DNA of 64,000 bases from Scandinavium hiltneri (GTDB lineage Bacteria > Pseudomonadota > Gammaproteobacteria > Enterobacterales > Enterobacteriaceae), in contig NZ_JALIGE010000067.1 of the NCBI RefSeq assembly GCF_024764835.1, positions 1 through 64,000 on the forward strand, read 5' to 3'. Positions 26,357 to 33,254 of the stretch are shown here, piece after piece (within the stretch, counting starts at the first letter, position 1; every line of letters begins with the position of its first letter). The notes beneath the pieces were generated by a model. The model searched no databases and had not been told where the DNA came from. It saw nothing but the letters and a program-made list of their open reading frames with translations. Made by a program: the position numbers and the translations under genes.

Positions 26357-26408
26357 TTTTTTGTGGGTGTAATTGTTTGAGTCGATCCGCCTGAATCCAG
26401 TGATTATG

Positions 26409-26451
26409 GGTATACGTTTAGGTATAGGATGTATACCTAAATGCGTATACC
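26409..26451. repeat. inverted repeat ahead of the integrase remnant
   Basis: Arms ggtatacg-tttaggtata (26409-26426) and tatacctaaatgcgtatacc (26432-26451) match except for two extra bases in the right arm. Such palindromes upstream of int in P4/CP4-type elements serve as operator or arm-type/excisionase sites. It overlaps the first possible ATG of the integrase remnant (26441). Confidence 0.7.
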
Positions 26452-27361
26452 AATTCATATAAGAGCAGCCATAGTGGCACGGACAACACGCCCCCTGACC
26501 AACACCGAAGTTCTGCGCGCTAAAGCGTTAGAGAAGGATCTAACGCTGCATGATGACGATGGGCTTTTTCTGATAGTGAAAACCAACGGGAAAAAGCTCT
26601 GGCGTTTCCGTTATCAACGTCCGGCAACAAAGCAGTGGACCATGATGGGACTTGATGCTTTTTCTGCCCTTTCGCTTGCCGATGCCCGAGGGTTAAGGGC
26701 GGATTACCTTGCCTTACTAGCCAACGTGGCCAACCCACAAATTCAAGCTGAGGTTGCAAAGAATCGGCAACAGCTTGTGCGCCTTTCTGAGGCCTCCGGT
26801 GCTCGTTGGGCAAAGATCGATCTAGAAGCAAAGCTTTAGACTATTCCAGCCGAACGGATGAAATCTAAGCGTGAGCACGTTATACCTCTATCTCCTCAGG
26901 CATTAGAGATTCTGGAAGTAATGAAGCCAATCAGCGCTCATCGTGAACATGTTTTTCCGAGCAGAAATGATCCAAAGCAGCCCATGAATAGCCAAACAGC
27001 TAATGCAGCTATAAAACGGATTGGATATGGTGGTAAATTGGTTGCTCATAGATTAAGGTCGATAGCGAATACGGCAATGAATGAAAAGAGATTTAATGCT
27101 GACCTTATAGAAGCGGCGCTTGCTCACTCGGATAGAAATGAAGTTAGACGAGCCTACAACCGTTCAATTTATTTAGAACAACGAATCATCTTAATGGATT
27201 GGTGGGGAGAATATTGTACAAATAAAAAACCTAATTGTATTCACGCCATACCAACTAAAGAGTGGGAAATATTTATAACACGCAAATTCAAGCGAGCTAA
27301 AATCAGCTCGCTTATAATTCAGATACAAATTCAGCTTACTTTCACACCAATAAAAGTATAA
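26441..27361 (+). pseudogene. P4-type tyrosine integrase, internally deleted and interrupted
   Basis: The frame begins with a DUF4102 arm-binding domain (LTNTEVLRAKALEKDLTLHD, WRFRYQRP, ALSLADARGLRADYLALL). It then jumps from QIQAEVAKNRQQ directly to the catalytic LVRLSEASGARW, so roughly 130 residues are missing. TAG at 26837-26839 replaces the Trp codon of the family's KLWTIPAERM. Reading continues in frame with HVFPSRND, HRLRS (catalytic H-x-x-R), AHSDRNEVRRAYNRS with the Tyr, and WWGEY. The original start is probably GTG at 26474. It cannot make a working integrase, so the element is fixed. The last ~40 codons run into the convergent phosphatase gene. Confidence 0.88.
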
Positions 27362-28047
27362 TCATCAATAATGCTCTTCTCGATCCTTTTTCTTAAACTA
27401 CTCGCGAAGGACGAAGGAGAGTTCATTGTTTTTTCAGAAAATTTAGGCCTAGTATCCCAATGTTTATAAGCCCCATCAGACATTGCATAAATTTGAAGAA
27501 CCCCATTAAACTTTAACTCATCAATTGGTACAGATATTAGCTCAAAACTCAAATCAGTCGTATTCGACAGAGCATTAATTAAAATTGAAGACAATCTTTC
27601 TTTATGATTCCTCAAATTACGCAACTTATGCTCACCAGAGTCAAGGAGTTCTTGATATCTAGTTTGATCTGTTGTTAACTGATTTAATTTATTATTTTTA
27701 CTGAAATAGACACGACAATCACCAGAATGCCCAATTAACACTTCATTATCTTTAATATGAATGATTGTTAAAGTTGTAGCAGTACTAATATTTAAATCAT
27801 CAATTTCTTTCTTAGCCGAGTGAAATGCCCCTTCAATACAAAAAGAGTTATCCCCGAGTACTTGCTTGATACCTCGGATAGCAGCATGTGATGCTAGAAT
27901 TGAATGTTCTGAAGATCCAACACCATCAGCCACAGCAAAAACTATATTAAAATCACTATCAAATGACGGAGGCAAATAAAAATCCTCATTTTCATTTTTC
28001 TCGGGTTGTTTTGAGCTAAAACAAGACATTTCAATTATATTATTCAT
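27331..28047 (-). CDS. PP2C-family serine/threonine phosphatase, satellite-borne
   Basis: A 238-aa cytosolic PP2C (PPM) phosphatase. Metal and catalytic motifs are all present: NENED (residues 18-22), ADGVGSS (40-46), GHSGDCRVYF (106-115), MSDGAY (179-184) and DDYTF (228-232). The ATG lies 3 bp after the stop of the kinase gene, and the GGGGG in the kinase's last codons serves as ribosome site, so the two are tightly coupled. Codon use is AT-rich, unlike the chromosome around it. It presumably reverses the partner kinase or keeps it off. It could instead be one half of an anti-phage or toxin-antitoxin pair. No membrane segment or FHA domain is present. Confidence 0.9.
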   Translation of the reverse strand: MNNIIEMSCFSSKQPEKNENEDFYLPPSFDSDFNIVFAVADGVGSSEHSILASHAAIRGIKQVLGDNSFCIEGAFHSAKKEIDDLNISTATTLTIIHIKDNEVLIGHSGDCRVYFSKNNKLNQLTTDQTRYQELLDSGEHKLRNLRNHKERLSSILINALSNTTDLSFELISVPIDELKFNGVLQIYAMSDGAYKHWDTRPKFSEKTMNSPSSFASSLRKRIEKSIIDDYTFIGVKVS

Positions 28048-28050
28048 AGT

Positions 28051-28824
28051 TTAAACCCCCGTCACTTTTATAAAATCTTCCAATAACTCCTGTGCATCTT
28101 GATATCGTTCTTCAGGCCAATGAGCACAACATTTAGCTATCAACTTTCTTAACTTATCGCTTCTTCCTTCACAGTATATGTCAGTGATAATTTTCCCCAC
28201 AGCAAATATATCAGTTTGAAAAGAGAACAGACCGCTTTCATGTATTTCTGGCGCTCTATACCCGTCTGTACCCATCTGATTCGGATTAAATTTTGTTTTG
28301 ACCTCAGCTCGTAAAGTATCTCTGTCTTTTACAAGGCCGAAATCAGTTATTTTGTATTTACCATCGGTATAATAAAGAACATTCCCTGGCTTTAGATCCC
28401 GATGTATATAATCATTCTCATGAATAGTAATAATTCCCTTTAAGATCTGAATTACAGCTGATGACTTCTCAGCGTCACTCATACCATTGCGAATGGATTC
28501 ATATAAATTGCACTCAGCCAACTCCATAACAAAATAAGGCTTATCGCCATTAGTATTAAAAAGAACTATTGGCGCAATGGAATCATAATTTATTCTGTTG
28601 AGAATGCATTGAGTTTTTATCTCAACTAAAAAACGCTGCCTTAAGTCAGTTAGCTCTTTTATTGCTGTATCGTCATACTCTGGGCATGGAGCAAAATATT
28701 TGCGGGCATATGCTGTTACGTTGGTATGAGTCAAATTATGCACACCAACCTGAAATACCTCGCCAAAGCCACCACGTCCTAGCTTGCGACCATCTTCAAG
28801 TAAATAATTACCGCACCGTTCCAC
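28051..28824 (-). CDS. Hanks-type serine/threonine protein kinase, satellite-borne
   Basis: A 257-aa stand-alone eukaryote-like kinase that starts at GTG with a GAGGGGG ribosome site. Complete catalytic core: glycine loop GRGGFGEV (16-23), lysine in ARKYF (K42), helix-C Glu (E68), HRDLKPGN (141-148), DFG (161-163), YRAPE (189-193). No PASTA, FHA or membrane domain, so it is unlike PknB and T6SS PpkA. It is first gene of a two-gene operon with the PP2C gene. It sits between a P4 integrase remnant and a cos site, the position used for defence genes in P4 satellites. Kinases such as staphylococcal Stk2 and the single-gene PD-T4-6 system block phage; equivalence is inference. Confidence 0.92.
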   Translation of the reverse strand: MERCGNYLLEDGRKLGRGGFGEVFQVGVHNLTHTNVTAYARKYFAPCPEYDDTAIKELTDLRQRFLVEIKTQCILNRINYDSIAPIVLFNTNGDKPYFVMELAECNLYESIRNGMSDAEKSSAVIQILKGIITIHENDYIHRDLKPGNVLYYTDGKYKITDFGLVKDRDTLRAEVKTKFNPNQMGTDGYRAPEIHESGLFSFQTDIFAVGKIITDIYCEGRSDKLRKLIAKCCAHWPEERYQDAQELLEDFIKVTGV

Positions 28825-28913
28825 GGCGCCCCCTCATTCTAAGTAATGGCATGATAGGATTGGGAAAACACATATGAATTTCTTTTTTATACACCTTTAC
28901 TATTTGGCGCGCA

Positions 28914-28932
28914 ATGCTCTCCCCGCCACGCC
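28914..28932 (-). other. P2/P4-type cos site
   Basis: On the minus strand GGCGTGGCGGGGAGAGCAT, followed by TGCGCGCC, differs at few positions from the 19-nt cohesive end of P2/P4/186 phages (as I recall it, GGCGAGGCGGGGAAAGCAC for P2). The left flank (28933-29100) is GC-rich with short repeats, as expected of a cos/terminase region. It proves a P2-dependent satellite or P2-like origin of the island. Confidence 0.82.
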
Positions 28933-29104
28933 TGCACGCTTAAGGGGGCGCTTTTAATGCAGGTGCAAGGCGAGCCTCAGGCCGCACCAGACCTTGCGCT
29001 GGCGAGGGAGATCGGGACGTAAAAACTCATGCAAAACCATGCACCTTACGCATGCATGGACTAATTCTGGAAAAATGGCGGGATTTACGGGGATTTTTTG
29101 ACGG

Positions 29105-29320
29105 CTACTGCGCGGTCAGTTCTGCGCGTTTATTCACGTAATTCAGGTTCTGTGCGGGTGTGAATTTCTCACGATTATCATCCCACGAAGCCGCGTCAGG
29201 CCTGAATCCGCTGGCCGTTAAAATGTCACTATCCTGTGCGGAATAATTAATTTTTTCACTGGCGGCAATGAGTTCGCGGTATTCCTGCTCGGTGTCGGCC
29301 AGCCCAAAATCCCCCATCAA
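29105..29320 (-). pseudogene. C-terminal remnant of P4 polarity suppression protein Psu
   Basis: The last ~50 codons (29257-29105) match the C-terminus of the P4 capsid-decoration/Rho-inhibitor Psu, with EKINYSAQDSDIL, GFRPD and REKFTPAQN. The N-terminal ~140 residues are gone. The first ~20 codons of the frame (from 29320) run out of the attR repeat and are doubtful. It lies beside cos in the same orientation as psu in P4. The rest of the satellite (delta, sid, epsilon, alpha) is missing between this point and attR. Confidence 0.82.
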
Positions 29321-29338
29321 TGCTTATCAGAATCACTT

Positions 29339-29377
29339 GATGAAGTCGAAAGCCCGCATAGCGAAAGTTATGCGGGC
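29339..29377 (+). repeat. right 39-bp direct repeat (attR side)
   Basis: Exact copy of 26318-26356. The preceding bases (29306-29338, gccagcccaaaatcccccat...) resemble the tmRNA end and flank (agctccaccaaaattctccat...) with several changes, so the att core has decayed. With the left copy it brackets about 3 kb of satellite remnant. Confidence 0.82.
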
Positions 29378-29507
29378 ATTTTTGTGTCCGGGTAAAAGAT
29401 CCGGGCGTTATCCCCTCTCTCGTGGAACCTTCTTCGCAACCCATTTGCAACCACTGCAACGCGGAAAAATTCTTTGGAAAACAACTCGCATTGTGTCCGT
29501 TACTGGG

Positions 29508-29612
29508 TTGGTTAACGTCTTCGATTTGCGATATAGTCAGCCCCGCTGTGGCAAAATCCACAGCCGGGTTTCGCAGCCCGAAAATTACCTTGAGAACACA
29601 TATATTCCATAA
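29508..29612 (+). promoter_or_regulatory. promoter and leader of a phage-type immunity transcript
   Basis: TTGGTT (29508-29513), 18 bp, TATAGT (29532-29537) can serve as a promoter. It is followed by a stem gctgtgg-caaaat-ccacagc (about 29550-29570) and a second cggg/cccg stem. This layout, followed by the C4-like segment, is common ahead of ash/icd-like regions of P1- and P4-related elements. Confidence 0.45.
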
Positions 29613-29670
29613 TTATGTGTTGCGCCTCCGTTCATCTGTCAGACACTGATTTTGTGTTTGCACATTCAAT

Positions 29671-29740
29671 GGTGGCTCAGGCAGGGCAGCCTTCGGGCTG
29701 GCCGGGTCATCTCCAAGGTAACCGGTACTGCGAACCTTGT
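29671..29740 (+). ncRNA. C4-type antisense RNA region
   Basis: A hairpin cagcc-ttcg-ggctg (29687-29700, UUCG loop) is followed by tctccaaggt (29710-29719). That is exactly complementary to accttggaga (29795-29804), the ribosome site of the next gene. ggtggctcag (29671-29680) nearly complements ctgagctacc (29741-29750). Phage P1 C4 and P4 CI RNAs repress the downstream immunity/icd genes through this kind of pairing. The boundaries of the mature RNA are a guess. An open frame through it (29615 on) carries the VAQAGQPSGWPG peptide seen in ash/Icd-like entries. Confidence 0.6.
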
Positions 29741-29747
29741 CTGAGCT

Positions 29748-29783
29748 ACCACCAATCAAGAGTTTCGCAGCTCTATTGGTGGT
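29748..29783 (+). repeat. inverted repeat in the leader of the SfsB-like gene
   Basis: accaccaat (29748-29756) pairs with attggtggt (29775-29783), with an inner agag/ctct pair. The hairpin ends 11 bp before the ribosome site and is probably part of the C4-controlled leader; as DNA it could be an operator for the encoded Ner-like protein. Confidence 0.55.
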
Positions 29784-29809
29784 CAAAACCACATACCTTG
29801 GAGACACAC

Positions 29810-30121
29810 ATGACACTATCACACAGCCCCACTTTCCTGCCTTTTCAGGACTGGCACACTGCCGACATCATTGCCGCACTGCATAAAAAAGGCACGTCAC
29901 TGGCAGCAGAATCCCGCGCTGCGGGTTTAAGTTCCTCAACGCTTGCTAATGCGCTGACGCGCCCATGGGCAAAAGGGGAATTGCTGATCAGTAAAGCGAT
30001 TGGCGTACCCGCCGAAATCATCTGGCCAAGCCGCTACTTCGATGCCAAAACGCGTAAACCTGTCTCCAGGCCTATGCGCGCGCACCGTATGAAACGCAGA
30101 GAAGATATTTCGCTGGTGTAA
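29810..30121 (+). CDS. SfsB/Ner-like (Nlp family) DNA-binding regulator
   Basis: A 103-aa helix-turn-helix protein related to Mu Ner and E. coli SfsB/Nlp, with DWHTADIIAALHKKGTSL, AAGLSSSTLANALTRPW and the GVPAEIIWPSRYFD ending of the fold. The ATG follows TTGGAGACACAC. Ner-type proteins repress phage early promoters. The position behind a C4-like RNA suggests it belonged to a phage or satellite immunity region; it may now act as a chromosomal regulator. Confidence 0.82.
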   Translation: MTLSHSPTFLPFQDWHTADIIAALHKKGTSLAAESRAAGLSSSTLANALTRPWAKGELLISKAIGVPAEIIWPSRYFDAKTRKPVSRPMRAHRMKRREDISLV

Positions 30122-30147
30122 GTGCTGACATTCACCACGAAATCAGC

Positions 30148-30178
30148 CAGCGTGGGTAACTGACCTTTACCCACGCTG
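30148..30178. terminator. long hairpin after the SfsB-like gene
   Basis: A 12-bp perfect stem cagcgtgggtaa/ttacccacgctg with a 7-nt loop, 26 bp after the stop. No T-run follows, so it may be a weak terminator or an mRNA 3' stabiliser between convergent genes. Confidence 0.5.
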
Positions 30179-30235
30179 AAAATATCATGATGTGTGTCGA
30201 GACAGTGTGAAGGGGGAAACGAGTGAGAGTTCGGT

Positions 30236-30715
30236 TTACTTCGACTGCAACATCTTCATCGTGGCGTCGATATCAATCTCATCTTCCGAGAAGATGTGCG
30301 TCGTTCCCTGGAAAGTAGTGATAACCAGCTTTTTCAGGGTGCGCATTTCGCCTGGTTTGGGCGCCGCTTTCGGGCGGATGTTGTGCATCAGTGCGCCAAC
30401 TGACAGCACCGCGTTCTCTTTATCAATCCCGACTTCAGCAGGCACTTCTTCGTTGAAGGAGAGGAACGATTTAATCGCCGTGAGCTTGATACGCTCGCCC
30501 GCGATGTAGATGTATTTACTCTCAGGATCGACCTTCACAGAGAACGCCGATGGGCCTTTGTTGTTGGTGGTTGGCTCGAACGTCACCGTGGCGTCTTTTC
30601 TGATCAGCTCAGGGTTCGAGACCTTAATCACATGAAAATAGCGGTTCTCGCCGTTTTCATCTTTGATAAAACCGAAACCTTTGTCTTCAAACCAGGTTGT
30701 GATTGTCCCGCGCAT
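30236..30715 (-). CDS. cold-shock-domain protein with C-terminal extension
   Basis: 159 aa from MRGTITTWFEDKGFGFIKDE, chosen because AGGTGG lies 8 bp before this ATG; two ATG/GTG codons further upstream are too close to it. Residues 1-68 form a CspA-like OB fold with RNP1 KGFGFI and an RNP2-like YFHVIK. The remaining ~90 residues (KYIYIAGERIKLTAIKSF, TTFQGTTHIFSEDEIDIDATM) are unlike standard Csp proteins. It probably binds RNA or single-stranded DNA. It lies between the phage remnant and tdcE; I do not recognise a named orthologue. Confidence 0.8.
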   Translation of the reverse strand: MRGTITTWFEDKGFGFIKDENGENRYFHVIKVSNPELIRKDATVTFEPTTNNKGPSAFSVKVDPESKYIYIAGERIKLTAIKSFLSFNEEVPAEVGIDKENAVLSVGALMHNIRPKAAPKPGEMRTLKKLVITTFQGTTHIFSEDEIDIDATMKMLQSK

Positions 30716-30872
30716 CGCCATTACCACCTAATAAATCGTTAAACATGTCAAAAATTGCAGCGCGCAGTTTAAAGCAGAATCCCTGCGTCGACCATGTCTT
30801 TAGTTTAAGTCTGAACGATTTTTCGCCAGCGCGCCAGACAACAGGCGGGGAATTAACGCGGAGTGAGGAAGA

Positions 30873-30910
30873 GTAAAAAAGAGGGGCGCCCTCCATGCGG
30901 AGTCGCCCCG
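30873..30910 (-). terminator. tdc operon terminator
   Basis: On the minus strand GGGGCG-A-CTCC-GCAT-GGAG-GG-CGCCCC is followed by TCTTTTTT, 19 bp after tdcE. It shows that the operon ends here, with no tdcF or tdcG behind. Confidence 0.9.
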
Positions 30911-30928
30911 ATGACTATGATGACGGTT

Positions 30929-33223
30929 TTAAATCGCCTGGGTGAATGTCCGTGAAATCACATCCTGCTGCTGCTCGCGGGTCAGTGCGTTAAATCGCAC
31001 CGCATAACCGGAGACGCGAATAGTCAGGTTCGGGTAATTGTCCGGGTGTTCAATGGCGTCCATCAGCATGTCGCGGTTCATCACGTTGACGTTCAGATGC
31101 TGCCCGCCTTCAATGCGCTCCTCATGATGGAAATAACCGTCGAGCAGCCCGACGAGGTTGGTTTTACGACTGCCCTCTTCCTTACCGAGCGCCGCGGGGA
31201 CTATCGAGAAGGTGTAGGAAATACCGTCTTTGGCGTAAGTGAATGGCAGTTTCGCCACCGACGTCAGCGAGGCCACCGCGCCTTTGCGATCGCGGCCGTG
31301 CATTGGGTTCGCGCCCGGTGCAAACGGCGTGCCGCCCCGACGTCCGTCCGGCGTGTTGCCGGTTTTCTGCCCGTACACCACGTTAGAGGTGATGGTCAGC
31401 ACTGACTGAGTCGGCACCGCATTGCGGTAGGTCGGCAGCGCGCTAATCTTCTTCATAAAGCGCTCTACCAAATCGCAGGCGATGTCGTCCACGCGGTCGT
31501 CGTTATTGCCGTACTGCGGGTAGTCGCCTTCGATAACGAAATCTACCGCCAGGCCGTTGTGGTCACGAACCGGGCTCACTTTCGCGTACTTAATCGCCGA
31601 CAGCGAATCCGCCGCCACCGACAAGCCGGCGATCCCGCAGGCCATGGTGCGATAAACATCGCGGTCGTGCAGCGCCATCAGTGAAGCCTCATAGCTATAT
31701 TTATCATGCATATAGTGAATGAGATTCAGCGCACTGATGTACTGCGTCGCCAGCCAGTCCATAAAGTGGTCGAGGCTGCTCATGACGGTGTCGTAGTCCA
31801 GCACGTCGTCCATCAGCGGGGCCGTTTTCGGCCCGACCTGGATTTTGAGCTTCTCGTCCACGCCACCGTTAATCGCATACAGCAGCGTTTTTGCCAGGTT
31901 GGCACGCGCGCCAAAGAACTGCATCTGCTTGCCGATCACCATCGGGCTGACGCAGCAGGCAATCGCGTAGTCATCGCTGTCGAAATCGCTGCGCATCAGG
32001 TCGTCGTTTTCATACTGCAATGAAGAGGTGACGATAGACATCTGCGCGGCATATTTCTTGAAGGCAATCGGCAGCGCTTCCGACCACAGAATGGTCAGGT
32101 TCGGCTCCGGCGCAGGCCCCATGGTGTGCAGGGTGTGCAAGTAGCGGAAGGCGCTCTTAGTCACCAGCGTGCGGCCATCGAGGCCCATCCCGCCAATCAC
32201 TTCGGTGGCCCAGATAGGGTCGCCGGAGAACAGCGTGTCGAACTCCGGCGTGCGCAGGAAACGCACCATCCGAATCTTCATAATGAAGTGATCGACCAGT
32301 TCCTGAGCATCTTTCTCATTCAGGCGACCGGCCTGCATATCGCGTTCAATGTAGATATCGAGGAACGCGGTGGTGCGGCCGAGCGACATCGCGCCGCCGT
32401 TCTGCGATTTCACCGCGGCCAGATAGGCAAAATAGACCCACTGCACGGCCTCTTGCGCGGTCTGCGCCGGGCGGGAAATGTCGTAGCCATATTTGGCGGC
32501 CATTTCCTGAATCTGTAATAGCGCGCGCCGGTGTTCGGACAGCTCTTCACGCAGGCGAATGGTGGCTTCCAGATCTTCGCCACGCTCCATCGCGCCCTGC
32601 AAATCAGCAAACTGCAGTTCACGTTCGCGCACCAGATACGTAATGCCGTACAGCGCCACGCGGCGATAGTCGCCGATGATGCGCCCGCGCCCGTAACCGT
32701 CCGGCAAACCGGTCAGCACGCCCGATTTACGGCAGCGCATCATTTCCGGGGAATAGACGTCAAACACGCCCTGGTTATGGGTTTTACGCAGCGACGTGAA
32801 CTGGTATTCAAACTGCGCATCCATTTCACAGCCGTAAGCGTCGAACGAGCTTTTGATCATGTTGATGCCGCCAAACGGGTGCAGCGCACGCTTGAGCGGT
32901 TTGTCAGTCTGCAAGCCGACGATTTTTTCCAGCGGCTGGTCGATGTAGCCCGCGTCATGGGCGGTAATAGTGGTTGCGACGTTGGTATCAAAATCCACCG
33001 GCGCATGGGTGGCGTTTTCCTGGCGAATGCCCGCCATCACCTTTTCCCACAGCGCCGTGGTGGCCGGCGTGGCGTCAGCGAGAAAAGATTCATCGCCTTC
33101 GTAAGGGGTGTAGTTTTGCTGAATAAAATCACGAACGTTAATACTGTGCTTCCATTCCGCGCCGTTAAATCCCTGCCAGGCATCGGTATAATGCATATCG
33201 TTTATGTCGATATTAACCTTCAT
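30929..33223 (-). CDS. tdcE: 2-ketobutyrate/pyruvate formate-lyase TdcE
   Basis: A glycyl-radical enzyme that cleaves 2-ketobutyrate to propionyl-CoA plus formate (also pyruvate to acetyl-CoA). It is 764 aa, as in E. coli TdcE and unlike PflB (760). Active-site CysCys lies in AIACCVSPM, and the radical glycine in RVSGYAVRF (Gly739). It needs the PflA activase, encoded elsewhere. It is the last gene of the operon, 31 bp after tdcD. Confidence 0.96.
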   Translation of the reverse strand: MKVNIDINDMHYTDAWQGFNGAEWKHSINVRDFIQQNYTPYEGDESFLADATPATTALWEKVMAGIRQENATHAPVDFDTNVATTITAHDAGYIDQPLEKIVGLQTDKPLKRALHPFGGINMIKSSFDAYGCEMDAQFEYQFTSLRKTHNQGVFDVYSPEMMRCRKSGVLTGLPDGYGRGRIIGDYRRVALYGITYLVRERELQFADLQGAMERGEDLEATIRLREELSEHRRALLQIQEMAAKYGYDISRPAQTAQEAVQWVYFAYLAAVKSQNGGAMSLGRTTAFLDIYIERDMQAGRLNEKDAQELVDHFIMKIRMVRFLRTPEFDTLFSGDPIWATEVIGGMGLDGRTLVTKSAFRYLHTLHTMGPAPEPNLTILWSEALPIAFKKYAAQMSIVTSSLQYENDDLMRSDFDSDDYAIACCVSPMVIGKQMQFFGARANLAKTLLYAINGGVDEKLKIQVGPKTAPLMDDVLDYDTVMSSLDHFMDWLATQYISALNLIHYMHDKYSYEASLMALHDRDVYRTMACGIAGLSVAADSLSAIKYAKVSPVRDHNGLAVDFVIEGDYPQYGNNDDRVDDIACDLVERFMKKISALPTYRNAVPTQSVLTITSNVVYGQKTGNTPDGRRGGTPFAPGANPMHGRDRKGAVASLTSVAKLPFTYAKDGISYTFSIVPAALGKEEGSRKTNLVGLLDGYFHHEERIEGGQHLNVNVMNRDMLMDAIEHPDNYPNLTIRVSGYAVRFNALTREQQQDVISRTFTQAI

Positions 33224-33254
33224 TTCTGAGCTCTCTGTTATTCAACTTTCTATT

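Noticed and set aside
27331..28824. Kinase/phosphatase pair as T6SS PpkA/PppA or a BREX/Pgl component
   Set aside because: The kinase has no membrane or von Willebrand domain, no T6SS, pgl or brx gene is nearby, and the cos/psu context explains its presence better.
29615..29809. Coding start of an Icd/Ash-like protein fused in frame to the SfsB-like gene
   Set aside because: The peptide has ash/Icd-like phrases, but the same bases form the C4-like RNA, and the internal ATG at 29810 has the clear ribosome site. I treat it as RNA leader rather than as protein.
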